A stretch of 11,089 nucleotides of DNA, taken from contig DDYY01000008.1 in assembly GCA_002346225.1 (NCBI GenBank), forward strand, positions 1 through 11,089, given 5' to 3'. This document shows, in pieces, positions 1-6,384 of this stretch; within the stretch, counting starts at the first letter, position 1; the number at the start of each line of letters is the position of its first letter. The position numbers and the translations under genes are program-made. The notes under the pieces were generated by a model that worked only from the letters and a program-made list of their open reading frames with translations, did not search any database and was not told the origin of the DNA. The DNA is from Bacteroidetes bacterium UBA3022. Its GTDB lineage: Bacteria; Bacteroidota; Bacteroidia; Chitinophagales; BACL12.

Positions 1-337
1 GTTGCAGCAAAACATTGAACTCTCTGGGGTCGTATTCCAGATCGGCATCCTGTACCACAATTAAATCACCGGATGCTTCGCGGATACCGGTGTGCAATGC
101 AGCACCCTTACCCTGATTGACAGTGTGCTTGCGGTAGGTGATAGCGGCGTTGGGATGGGTGGCTATGAATTGTTCCACCGCTACTTCGGTGCCATCGCGG
201 GAACAGTCGTTCACAACTACAATCTCCATCTCCAGTCCACCAATCAATTCCACAGACAGTAAAGTCTGCAAAATGGTGCCAATGGTTTTTTCTTCGTTAT
301 AGGCCGGAACGATTACACTGAGCTTACTGCATTTCAT
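1..337 (-). CDS. Glycosyltransferase family 2, N-terminal part (cut by window edge)
   Basis: The visible 112 residues form the start of a GT-A fold family 2 glycosyltransferase, most like the polyprenyl-phosphate (dolichol-phosphate mannose synthase-type) sugar transferases. The first strand and nucleotide-binding segment SVIVPAYNEEKTI lies at residues 7-19, a second nucleotide-contact motif VVNDCSRDGT at 41-50, the NQGKGAAL segment at 74-81, and the metal-binding DxD as DAD at 97-99. The ATG at 337 gives the usual short run before the first strand. The catalytic C-terminal part is off the left edge, so acceptor and any membrane tail cannot be judged. It follows the lytic transglycosylase on the same strand after a 38-bp gap that contains its own promoter-like box, so it may be transcribed separately. 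What is seen: the motifs. What is inferred: use of a nucleotide sugar for envelope glycan or lipid-linked sugar synthesis. Confidence 0.9.
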   Translation of the reverse strand, partial: MKCSKLSVIVPAYNEEKTIGTILQTLLSVELIGGLEMEIVVVNDCSRDGTEVAVEQFIATHPNAAITYRKHTVNQGKGAALHTGIREASGDLIVVQDADLEYDPREFNVLLQ

Positions 338-344
338 CAGGGCA

Positions 345-352
345 CAAATTTA
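345..352 (-). promoter_or_regulatory. Bacteroidota -7 promoter box for the glycosyltransferase gene
   Basis: On the minus strand this reads TAAATTTG, an exact match to the Bacteroidota sigma-factor -7 consensus TAnnTTTG. The last G lies only 8 bases before the glycosyltransferase ATG, against 27-32 bases for the other boxes in this window, so a transcript from here would be nearly leaderless. No clear -33 TTTG was seen. The 8-base match could be chance in AT-rich spacer DNA. Confidence 0.4.
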
Positions 353-375
353 CAGAAATCAACCCGCCCGAGCTA

Positions 376-1329
376 CTATTGATTGTTGGCTGCGATGGGA
401 GGCAGTCGCAGGCTGTAACTTTCACCTTGTTTTACTGTCAGTGTGCTTTTGCGCAACCAGGGGTTATAGACCTTGAGCATCTTGTAATTGGTCTGTTGTT
501 CCGTGGCGAATGCCGCCAGATTGTTAATGCTGCTGTCGATAGTGAGGGTCCGATAAGACAGCGGTGCATACAAATCTTCGTCATCCAGCAGAAAGCCATA
601 GCGTTCAGTGTTTTCGTAGATGACCTTGAATGCCAATATGCGAAATACATACCTGCTGGTTTCATTGTTCAGGTACAAATCGTAGTAGCTGTCCACCTGC
701 TGGTAAGAGAGGCTGTTGGCGATACCGCCCATGCCGGCATTGTAAGATGCCGCAGCCAAGGTCCAGTTGTTGAACTGTTGGTAAGCATCTTTGAAGTATT
801 GGGTAGCAGCAGCGGTCGCTTTCTCCACGTCGTAACGTTCATCGACTTCGCCATTCACGGTTAGTCCGTAATGTCTTGCCGTTTCAGCCAGAAATTGCCA
901 GATACCTTCCGCACCCGCCGGACTCACCACATTGCGCAGTCCACTTTCGGCAAGGGCTATGTATTTGAAATCGTCGGGGATGCCGTTGGCTTTTAAAACA
1001 GGCTCTATCACCGGAAAGTACCGATGCGCCAGCTTGAGGTTTTGTAAAGTGTTGGAGTGCCAGTAGGTATTAACAAGCAGTTCGCGATCCAGCCGTTCCT
1101 TGACTTCAAAATCCTCCAAAGGCACTTTCTCCCCGGCAAAGGCTACCGTTTCAGGAAGCTTGATGGCATAGTTTTTTACCAGTCCTGCTTCACTGCCCAG
1201 GGTTCTTAAGGTATCGGTGGCCATGGTTTCACCGGCTGATGTCGGTTTCCCGGGACCGGTGTAGGAGAGTATCAGCAGCAGTCCGATACCTGCCAGTATT
1301 CCAATAAGGATGTAATTAAATTGTCTCAC
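376..1329 (-). CDS. Membrane-anchored lytic transglycosylase (SLT domain, MltD-like)
   Basis: The 317-residue protein has a short N-terminal membrane anchor (about residues 5-23), a linker, and an SLT/goose-lysozyme type domain (GH23) over about 100-245. It cleaves the MurNAc-GlcNAc bond of peptidoglycan to a 1,6-anhydro product in the periplasm. The catalytic Glu is E128 in ALAESGL; the other family motifs are GAEGIWQF (139-146) and AAASYNAG (192-199). The tail (about 280-317, LKVYNPWL...) resembles the linker that precedes LysM repeats in MltD-like proteins, but no LysM follows. The start is a GTG at 1329 that overlaps the TGA of the upstream DUF2480 gene by 4 bases (GTGA); the open frame extends to 1488 but those 53 extra codons are basic, Cys-rich and lie inside the DUF2480 gene. 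It ends in tandem TAG stops. Translational coupling to DUF2480 is likely. Confidence 0.9.
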   Translation of the reverse strand: MRQFNYILIGILAGIGLLLILSYTGPGKPTSAGETMATDTLRTLGSEAGLVKNYAIKLPETVAFAGEKVPLEDFEVKERLDRELLVNTYWHSNTLQNLKLAHRYFPVIEPVLKANGIPDDFKYIALAESGLRNVVSPAGAEGIWQFLAETARHYGLTVNGEVDERYDVEKATAAATQYFKDAYQQFNNWTLAAASYNAGMGGIANSLSYQQVDSYYDLYLNNETSRYVFRILAFKVIYENTERYGFLLDDEDLYAPLSYRTLTIDSSINNLAAFATEQQTNYKMLKVYNPWLRKSTLTVKQGESYSLRLPPIAANNQ

Positions 1330-1835
1330 TTCGTTGCTTTGCGTTTGTACAATGGAACGGTAGAACAGGGTTCTCCGTACATAATACTCTGCGCGAGGGG
1401 ACGAAGTTTGCGTGTTAACGCCACATAGGCATCTGCAGGAACGGGCTTGTCGCTGCATCCTTTGATAACGATGCGCTGGCCTTCCCATGCCGATGTATCG
1501 AGGTTGTCAACCACCTGGTCGTAGTATTTGCCTAACACTGTTTCGGGCGTGCCGAAAAACAGCGCCTGCACGTGTGGCGCGGCATATACCGCTACCAGCA
1601 TGTAGGCCCACTGGGGAATAATGGCATCTGCAGAGCAGTAAATAGCCAGTACTTTCCGGTCGTATTGCTGCCAGTCAACAGCAGCCAGCCCTTCCCTGAA
1701 GTCCTTTTCACGGAGTATTAATCCCTTGAATAAAAAATCCTTCAGATCAAAGGGTGTAACACCTCCCTCCGGATAGTAGTGTTCCAGATTGATGGTGATG
1801 ATACCACTTTGTGCGACTTTATTGACGATCTCCAT
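1326..1835 (-). CDS. DUF2480 family protein
   Basis: A 169-residue soluble protein recognised as DUF2480, a Bacteroidota family with no established biochemical role. It opens with VNKVAQSGIITINLE (4-18), has the LREKDFR segment at 41-47, and carries three Cys-centred motifs typical of the family: CSADAIIPQWAYML (67-80), KGCSDKPVP (125-133) and YGEPCSTVPLYKR (153-165). The three Cys (67, 127, 157) in short conserved motifs could bind a metal or cluster; that is inference. No signal peptide or membrane segment is visible, so it is probably cytoplasmic. From memory the family is often found near suf iron-sulfur genes in Flavobacteriia; here it sits instead between a PpiD-like chaperone (38-bp gap) and a lytic transglycosylase (4-bp overlap). 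The start at 1835 gives the full family length. Confidence 0.9.
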   Translation of the reverse strand: MEIVNKVAQSGIITINLEHYYPEGGVTPFDLKDFLFKGLILREKDFREGLAAVDWQQYDRKVLAIYCSADAIIPQWAYMLVAVYAAPHVQALFFGTPETVLGKYYDQVVDNLDTSAWEGQRIVIKGCSDKPVPADAYVALTRKLRPLAQSIMYGEPCSTVPLYKRKATK

Positions 1836-1857
1836 ATCAAGGGTTCAACGGATACAG

Positions 1858-1875
1858 GATCAAAAAAGTTTGATC
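1858..1875. repeat. Inverted repeat at the end of the PpiD-like gene
   Basis: GATCAAA (1858-1864) and TTTGATC (1869-1875) form a perfect 7-bp stem with a 4-base loop, running into the PpiD-like stop codon. There is no T-run after it in the direction of transcription, and DUF2480 begins only 38 bases after the stop, so it is more likely an mRNA-processing or attenuation hairpin, or chance, than a full terminator. Confidence 0.4.
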
Positions 1876-4057
1876 AGTAGCCGTACTGGAAACGATTGTC
1901 TTCAATATCTGCCTTATCGGTCAGGTTGCCCAGGATAGATTGCTGGTTTACCTTGTTCCTGAAACCGTAAGTCATTTGCGTGCGCGACTGCGTGAGGTCA
2001 GCATCAGCAGGCGGCTCGGTAATAGCAGTTACACGGGCAATATAAGCAGCCCTGTTACCGGCAATAACACCGGTAGTTCCATCTTGCGCAGTCGCCATCA
2101 CCTGACCTACCACAGCAGGTTCCAGACCGATACCGGGTGCATAAGGCGTACCCAGGCTCGCATTCGTGGAGCTCTTCACCGCCGATTGAACGGAGGAGGC
2201 AATGGTGTTCAGGTCTTTTCCACCCGCAGCTGCAGCTTCCAGCTTAGCAGCCAGCATAACGCCTTTCTTTTCCCGTATCACTTCTACGCGTACCTGGTCT
2301 TCTACGTCTTCCAAAGAGGCTATACCCTTGTCGCGACTGCTTTGCACGGCGGCAATGATGATGCGGTCGCTAAAGGTGTTGAAGTAGTTGAACTCACCGG
2401 TAGCAGCACCGAAGGCCCAGGTAATCATGTTGCGCGATTCGGCTAAGCCGGGGATATCGTACTGGTTCAGACCAAAAGGAGGCGTGGTGCGCACCACATA
2501 GCCTTTCTCGGCAGCACCGGCTGCGAGATCTTCCAGTGTAGTGTAAGTATTGAAGAATTCATTGGCAATGCGGTCGATAGAATCGGCCGTTGCAGAGCTG
2601 GCATCGATGAAGCGGCTCAGGTTATACGCCAGCAGGTATTCGCTGCGTCCTTTCAGTTCCTTGATTTCAATGATGTGGAAGCCGTAAGCTGTTCCCACCA
2701 AAGAGGGGACACCCACCTGACCGTTGCGGAAAATGAAATCTTTGAAAGGCTTCACATAGTCGGTTTGAGGAGTAGACCAGCCCAGCTCTCCACCGGTGCT
2801 CGCAGAACCCGGATCTTCACTGTACTGCTGTGCCAGCGCTGTGAAATCAGCTCCGCCTTTGATGGCAGTAAGGATGCTGTCGGCCAGCAACCGCGCGCTG
2901 TCCATACTGCGAATCTGGTTGGAAACGAGGATATGACGTGCATCTGCAGAATCGGGCATCTTTACTCTTTCCTTGATAAGCGTGGCAGTATAGAAATTTG
3001 GTTTTTCGTATGGACCGACCACACTGCCGGCAGCAGCATTGAACAGGGAATCGACAATGCTGCTGTCAATACCTGATTCGTAGAAATAGGTCCTTGTCTG
3101 GAAAGCACGGGTAATGCGCTCCGGATCTTCAGAACGCACGGCGATGAAGGCGGAGTCGCTCTTGGCAGTTGCCAGTTTCGCCATGTCTTCCCGCAGTTTG
3201 CCCATGATTTCAGCGCTGTCGGAAGCAGTCGGGGTGAATGGGAATACTACATATTCCAGCACCCGGGTAGATTCGTTCTGCTTGAATTTGTTTTTGTGTT
3301 TGTTATAGTAAGCTTTCAGCTCGCTGTCAGTCACTTCGATAGTGGAGTCAGCTACAGTGGTGAACTGGATATCTACAAAGTCGAAATTAGCACGGCGGTT
3401 CTTTAAGGTGTAATCATACTTTACCCGCCATTCCGGTACAAAATCAGCTTTGCTGATCATGGTTACATACTTATTATAGGTGTACTCCCGGATGGCGAGG
3501 CTCTGGCGCATCAAAAAATCATAATAAGCCTGAACCGCCTGCGGATTGCTCTGCTGTACCTGCGGATCCTTGATATTATTGACATACTGATTGAATAATG
3601 CCGGGTCGAAAACACCATTCTGAGAAAGACCGGCATAGTAGTTCTTGATGTAAGGATGCGGGTTGCTGCCAAAGATAAGGTCTGTTTTCTCCTGATCGGT
3701 TACTTGTAAACCCAGGGCAGTCATCTCGCGCTCCATGAGGGTAGACTGCACCACGTCGTTCCATGCCTGTTCTTTCAGCTGGAATTCTGTTTGGTTGTCA
3801 ATCGTCACTTCTCCCTGCAGGTAGCCTAATATCTGACCGCTTTGGGTGAGGTACTGAATCAGCACTTCACTGTAGCGGGCATCGAGTTGTGCCGGGGAGA
3901 TGTCCTGTCCGTCTATTTGGGCGAAGGGGTCGCGGCGCGATTGTAGTATGCCTGAATTGGAGTTGAAGGCATCCATGAATAAAAATCCTATCAACGCCAG
4001 TGCGATAAATACCAACACCAGCCAGGAGCGCTTCCTCAGTTCTGAAATAAGAGCCAT
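1874..4057 (-). CDS. PpiD/SurA-like membrane-anchored peptidyl-prolyl cis-trans isomerase
   Basis: The 727-residue protein matches the PpiD architecture: a short cytoplasmic N-terminus with one membrane segment (about 13-29), a SurA_N-type chaperone domain beginning ..DPFAQIDGQDIS.. (43-54), and a parvulin-type rotamase domain at about 371-467, with ADARHILVS (371-379), FTALAQQYSEDPGS (405-418), GGELGW (422-427) and YGFHIIEI (458-465). A long C-terminal part (about 470-727) follows and has no motif I recognise. The role known for the family is to assist folding of exported and outer-membrane proteins as they leave the Sec translocon. The ATG at 4057 places the anchor directly at the N-terminus and is 32 bases from an exact TAnnTTTG box. 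It heads a likely transcription unit with DUF2480 and the lytic transglycosylase. Whether the isomerase domain is active cannot be judged by eye. Confidence 0.93.
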   Translation of the reverse strand: MALISELRKRSWLVLVFIALALIGFLFMDAFNSNSGILQSRRDPFAQIDGQDISPAQLDARYSEVLIQYLTQSGQILGYLQGEVTIDNQTEFQLKEQAWNDVVQSTLMEREMTALGLQVTDQEKTDLIFGSNPHPYIKNYYAGLSQNGVFDPALFNQYVNNIKDPQVQQSNPQAVQAYYDFLMRQSLAIREYTYNKYVTMISKADFVPEWRVKYDYTLKNRRANFDFVDIQFTTVADSTIEVTDSELKAYYNKHKNKFKQNESTRVLEYVVFPFTPTASDSAEIMGKLREDMAKLATAKSDSAFIAVRSEDPERITRAFQTRTYFYESGIDSSIVDSLFNAAAGSVVGPYEKPNFYTATLIKERVKMPDSADARHILVSNQIRSMDSARLLADSILTAIKGGADFTALAQQYSEDPGSASTGGELGWSTPQTDYVKPFKDFIFRNGQVGVPSLVGTAYGFHIIEIKELKGRSEYLLAYNLSRFIDASSATADSIDRIANEFFNTYTTLEDLAAGAAEKGYVVRTTPPFGLNQYDIPGLAESRNMITWAFGAATGEFNYFNTFSDRIIIAAVQSSRDKGIASLEDVEDQVRVEVIREKKGVMLAAKLEAAAAGGKDLNTIASSVQSAVKSSTNASLGTPYAPGIGLEPAVVGQVMATAQDGTTGVIAGNRAAYIARVTAITEPPADADLTQSRTQMTYGFRNKVNQQSILGNLTDKADIEDNRFQYGY

Positions 4058-4088
4058 ATCTTGTTTGTGCTTTTTACTTTTGAGCCTG

Positions 4089-4096
4089 CAAATTTA
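4089..4096 (-). promoter_or_regulatory. Bacteroidota -7 promoter box for the PpiD-like gene
   Basis: Reads TAAATTTG followed by C on the minus strand, an exact TAnnTTTG match, ending 32 bases before the ATG at 4057. That spacing gives a leader of about 25 bases, like the other genes here. No convincing -33 element was seen. It probably drives the PpiD-like/DUF2480/lytic transglycosylase unit. Confidence 0.6.
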
Positions 4097-4150
4097 GGGG
4101 AATTCCCATGGATTTTTCAGGAACTGCCTGCAGGAATGAAAAAATGCATG

Positions 4151-4172
4151 AAAAACAGGCCAACAAAGGCCT
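4151..4172 (-). terminator. Rho-independent terminator after the DUF2007 gene
   Basis: On the minus strand AGGCC (4172-4168) and GGCCT (4161-4157) form a 5-bp GC-rich stem with a 6-base loop, followed at once by GTTTTT (4156-4151). The stem starts in the first base of the TGA stop of the DUF2007 gene. The stem is short, so efficiency may be modest, but the position between two co-oriented units, upstream of the PpiD promoter box, fits. Confidence 0.55.
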
Positions 4173-4390
4173 CAGTTGTCTTCGTGCATGCGGTAAATGA
4201 TGTCTAAGGCTTTCTCTGCCTGGTCCTGGTGCACGTAGATTTCGATGTCTCCGGGCACAAAATTCAGGTAGGGGCTGCTGGTCTTGTCGAGCAACACTGC
4301 CCTGATGTCCTCACTTTCCAGGGCATTCTTTACAATCCATGCAAATGGGGTGTCGCCGGTGTTAAATACCTGTATCCAGTCTTTTTCCAT
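4172..4390 (-). CDS. DUF2007 family small protein (putative signal-transducing protein)
   Basis: The 72-residue protein begins MEKDWIQVFNTGD and ends in a DUF2007-type ACT-like beta-alpha-beta unit: an IVKNALESEDIRAVLLDK helix-strand (19-36) and a C-terminal DIEIYVHQDQAEKALDII segment. The family is small, cytoplasmic and has no demonstrated biochemical role; 'signal-transducing' is the database label only. The ATG at 4390 was preferred over an in-frame ATG at 4489 because the extra 33 residues are Pro/Cys-rich, unlike the family, and lie fully inside the upstream CPBP gene. It overlaps the CPBP 3' end by 29 bases in another frame, so the two are very likely co-transcribed and translationally coupled. 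A terminator hairpin begins at its stop. Confidence 0.85.
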   Translation of the reverse strand: MEKDWIQVFNTGDTPFAWIVKNALESEDIRAVLLDKTSSPYLNFVPGDIEIYVHQDQAEKALDIIYRMHEDN

Positions 4391-5300
4391 CTTGGGTGGT
4401 TCGATAGTATTGCCACATAAATAAAGCAAAAATGGGCAGGAATACCAAAGCCTGTATCCGGGTGCCGGTTTCGGTGGGGTCGGAATCAATCACACCGCGT
4501 GCTACCAGAAAATACAAGACTACCGCCATGGAGTTGTTGAGGAAATGCCCAAAAATCGCGGTCCACAGGCTGCCACTCCACATATACAGATAGCCTAGCA
4601 GGGCGCCGAGCAGCAGGCGTGGAAAGAAACCGAAGAACTGCAGATGGATAAAACTGAAGGCAAAAGCCGATAACCAGATGGCCGCATGTCCGTTGCGGGT
4701 CCAGCCCATGAAAACATGCTGCAGCAGACCGCGGAAAATAATTTCCTCACTTACAGCTGCCACCACACCAATTATTAAGAGGTTGAGCAGCAGCCCGCTC
4801 CATCGTTGTGTGCCAAGGAATGCATCTGTCATATTTTGGGCACTGGCCTCCATGTCGCGCATACGGGACTCCAGCGACGACAACGCCGCAGGGAAATCTA
4901 TGCCCTGGTTCCATTCGTACACAAATCCGGTGACGATGGCAGCACTGAGCACTATGGGCACAATGAGCAAAATGGCTTTGGGCCCGGGTGCGCGGTGTAA
5001 GCCCAGAGTAGACAGCGATGGAACACCGGCCAGATAGCAATACAAAAAGGGAACCAGGAGAAAACGCCCAAGGCTGCTAATGACCTGATACAGCTGTAAG
5101 GCATGCACCGTGGGCGAGTCGGGTGCAATGGCATCCGCAGTTTCCATGCGCTGGGCCATAGAAAGAAAATTTACACCGGGGAAAAGAAAGTCAGTCAGGT
5201 ACATGCCCAGATAGGAGAACAGCACCTCCGCAATCAGGAAAATACCTATTAGAAACAACAGCTTGGCCAGCCAGGGGTAATATTGAATGGAACCTTTCAA
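4362..5300 (-). CDS. CPBP family intramembrane glutamic endopeptidase
   Basis: A 312-residue polytopic membrane protein with membrane segments around 10-35, 72-92, 108-127, 168-184, 206-222, 228-242, 246-268 and 283-297. The CPBP (Abi, CAAX-processing-like) signature is complete: motif 1 EExxxR as E185, E186, R190 in SEEIIFRG; motif 2 FxxxH as F215 and H219; motif 3 HxxxN as H252 and N256 in GHFLNN. Family members include eukaryotic Rce1 prenyl-protein proteases; bacterial members act in bacteriocin immunity, protein processing or unknown roles, and no substrate can be named here. No prenylated CAAX target or bacteriocin gene is near. It is paired with DUF2007 and is divergent from dusB across a 49-bp gap. 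The start at 5300 lies 27 bases after a TAnnTTTG box. Confidence 0.92.
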   Translation of the reverse strand: MKGSIQYYPWLAKLLFLIGIFLIAEVLFSYLGMYLTDFLFPGVNFLSMAQRMETADAIAPDSPTVHALQLYQVISSLGRFLLVPFLYCYLAGVPSLSTLGLHRAPGPKAILLIVPIVLSAAIVTGFVYEWNQGIDFPAALSSLESRMRDMEASAQNMTDAFLGTQRWSGLLLNLLIIGVVAAVSEEIIFRGLLQHVFMGWTRNGHAAIWLSAFAFSFIHLQFFGFFPRLLLGALLGYLYMWSGSLWTAIFGHFLNNSMAVVLYFLVARGVIDSDPTETGTRIQALVFLPIFALFMWQYYRTTQDGKRLDTGI

Positions 5301-5312
5301 TGGTGCTTTGTG

Positions 5313-5320
5313 TATTTTTG
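5313..5320 (+). promoter_or_regulatory. Bacteroidota -7 promoter box for dusB
   Basis: TATTTTTG is an exact TAnnTTTG match on the plus strand, ending 30 bases before the dusB ATG at 5350. A possible -33 element is weak. The box lies 6 bases from the opposite-strand box of the CPBP gene. Confidence 0.5.
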
Positions 5321-5326
5321 TCGTTG

Positions 5327-5334
5327 CAAAAGTA
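5327..5334 (-). promoter_or_regulatory. Bacteroidota -7 promoter box for the CPBP/DUF2007 unit
   Basis: Reads TACTTTTG followed by CA on the minus strand, an exact TAnnTTTG match in its commonest context, 27 bases before the CPBP ATG at 5300. RNA polymerase bound here would overlap the dusB promoter at 5313-5320. Confidence 0.6.
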
Positions 5335-5349
5335 CGTTTTCAGCACAGT

Positions 5350-6336
5350 ATGGTGAAAATAGCCGATATAGAACTGGGTGCATTCCCCCTCCTGCTCGCT
5401 CCTATGGAAGATGTAAGTGATCCGCCTTTCCGTGTGTTGTGCAAGGAACAGGGGGCGGACATGATGTACACCGAATTCATCTCCACCGAAGGGTTGATTC
5501 GAAATGCAGAGAAAAGCCTGAAAAAGCTGGAGTTCTTCGAAGAAGAAAGGCCCTTGGGTATTCAGATTTTCGGTGCCGATATCGAGGTGATGACCGGCTG
5601 TGTGGAGATTATTCAGGAAGCCAACCCCAATCTCATCGATATCAACTTCGGCTGTCCGGTGAAGAAAGTGGTGTGCAAAGACGCCGGTGCCGGCATATTG
5701 CGCGACATCCCCCGCATGGTGAAGCTGACCAGCGAAATCGTCAAGTCATCCCGCCTGCCGGTCACCGTCAAGACCCGTTTAGGCTGGGACGATAACAGCA
5801 AGAATATTGTAGAGGTGGCCGAGCGCTTGCAGGATGTGGGTATTGCCGCCCTTACTATTCACGGTCGCACCCGTGCGCAGATGTACAAAGGTGAGGCCGA
5901 CTGGTCGCTGATAGGTGAAGTAAAGAACAACAGCAGGATACAGATACCCATTTTCGGCAATGGTGATATAGATTCTGGTCATAAGGCAAAGGCCATGCGC
6001 GACCGGTATGGCGTGGATGGAGTGATGATAGGCCGGGCCAGCATCGGACATCCCTGGATTTTCCGCGAAATCAAACACTTCTTAGCCACAGGCGAAGGGC
6101 TGGCACCGCCCACCATTGAAGAAAGGGTGACAGTGTGCAAAGCCCATTTGCTGAAATCCATCGAATGGAAGGGAGAGGTACTCGGGGTGCTGGAAATGCG
6201 CCGGCATTATGCCAATTACTTCAAGGGTATTCCCAATGTGAAACACTTCCGTCAAATACTGGTAACGGAAAGCAACCCACAAACGCTGTTCGCCACCCTG
6301 GAGGAGATTGCCGGGTTGGAGGTGGTGATTTTTTAG
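5350..6336 (+). CDS. dusB: tRNA-dihydrouridine synthase (DusB-like)
   Basis: The 328-residue protein is a complete FMN-dependent dihydrouridine synthase, which uses NADPH to reduce specific uridines in the tRNA D-loop. The TIM-barrel motifs are in order: LLLAPMEDVSDPPFR (14-28), YTEFISTEG (40-48), IQIFGAD (71-77), the active-site segment DINFGCPVKKV (97-107) with catalytic Cys102, TVKTRLGWDD (139-148), IHGRTRAQMYKGEADW (170-185), the flavin phosphate-binding GNGDI (203-207) and IGRASIGHPWIF (227-238). A C-terminal helical tRNA-binding domain follows. The ATG at 5350 was chosen: the open frame runs back to 5287, but that stretch overlaps the divergent CPBP gene and the promoter boxes. In many Gammaproteobacteria dusB precedes fis; here it stands alone with no partner. 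Confidence 0.95.
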   Translation: MVKIADIELGAFPLLLAPMEDVSDPPFRVLCKEQGADMMYTEFISTEGLIRNAEKSLKKLEFFEEERPLGIQIFGADIEVMTGCVEIIQEANPNLIDINFGCPVKKVVCKDAGAGILRDIPRMVKLTSEIVKSSRLPVTVKTRLGWDDNSKNIVEVAERLQDVGIAALTIHGRTRAQMYKGEADWSLIGEVKNNSRIQIPIFGNGDIDSGHKAKAMRDRYGVDGVMIGRASIGHPWIFREIKHFLATGEGLAPPTIEERVTVCKAHLLKSIEWKGEVLGVLEMRRHYANYFKGIPNVKHFRQILVTESNPQTLFATLEEIAGLEVVIF

Positions 6337-6366
6337 TCCATATTTCAGTTTTCGGTTAATGTGCCA

Positions 6367-6373
6367 TACCTTG
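6367..6373 (+). promoter_or_regulatory. Possible degenerate -7 box for the small secreted protein gene
   Basis: TACCTTG is one T short of the common Bacteroidota box TACCTTTG and ends 12 bases before the ATG at 6385. A TTTTC run at 6348-6352, about 15 bases upstream, could act as a weak -33 element. No terminator separates dusB from this gene, so read-through is an alternative source of transcript. Confidence 0.25.
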
Positions 6374-6384
6374 TAGTGTAAACT

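Noticed and set aside
379..864. 161-codon plus-strand open frame
   Set aside because: Antisense shadow of the lytic transglycosylase, with no motif, signal or ribosome site.
1330..1488. Upstream extension of the lytic transglycosylase to an ATG at 1488
   Set aside because: The extra 53 residues lie inside the DUF2480 gene, are basic and Cys-rich and would put the membrane anchor in mid-protein; the GTG at 1329 gives a normal N-terminal anchor.
1940..2446. 168-codon plus-strand open frame
   Set aside because: Antisense to the PpiD-like gene; low-complexity Ser/Arg-rich translation with no recognisable domain.
4391..4489. Upstream extension of the DUF2007 protein to an ATG at 4489
   Set aside because: It would lie wholly in the CPBP gene and adds a Pro/Cys-rich stretch not found in the family.
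5287..5349. Upstream extension of dusB to an ATG at 5287
   Set aside because: It overlaps the divergent CPBP start and both promoter boxes; the family begins near MVKIADIELG.
5439..5795. 118-codon plus-strand open frame inside dusB
   Set aside because: Out-of-frame shadow; Arg-rich translation without domain features.
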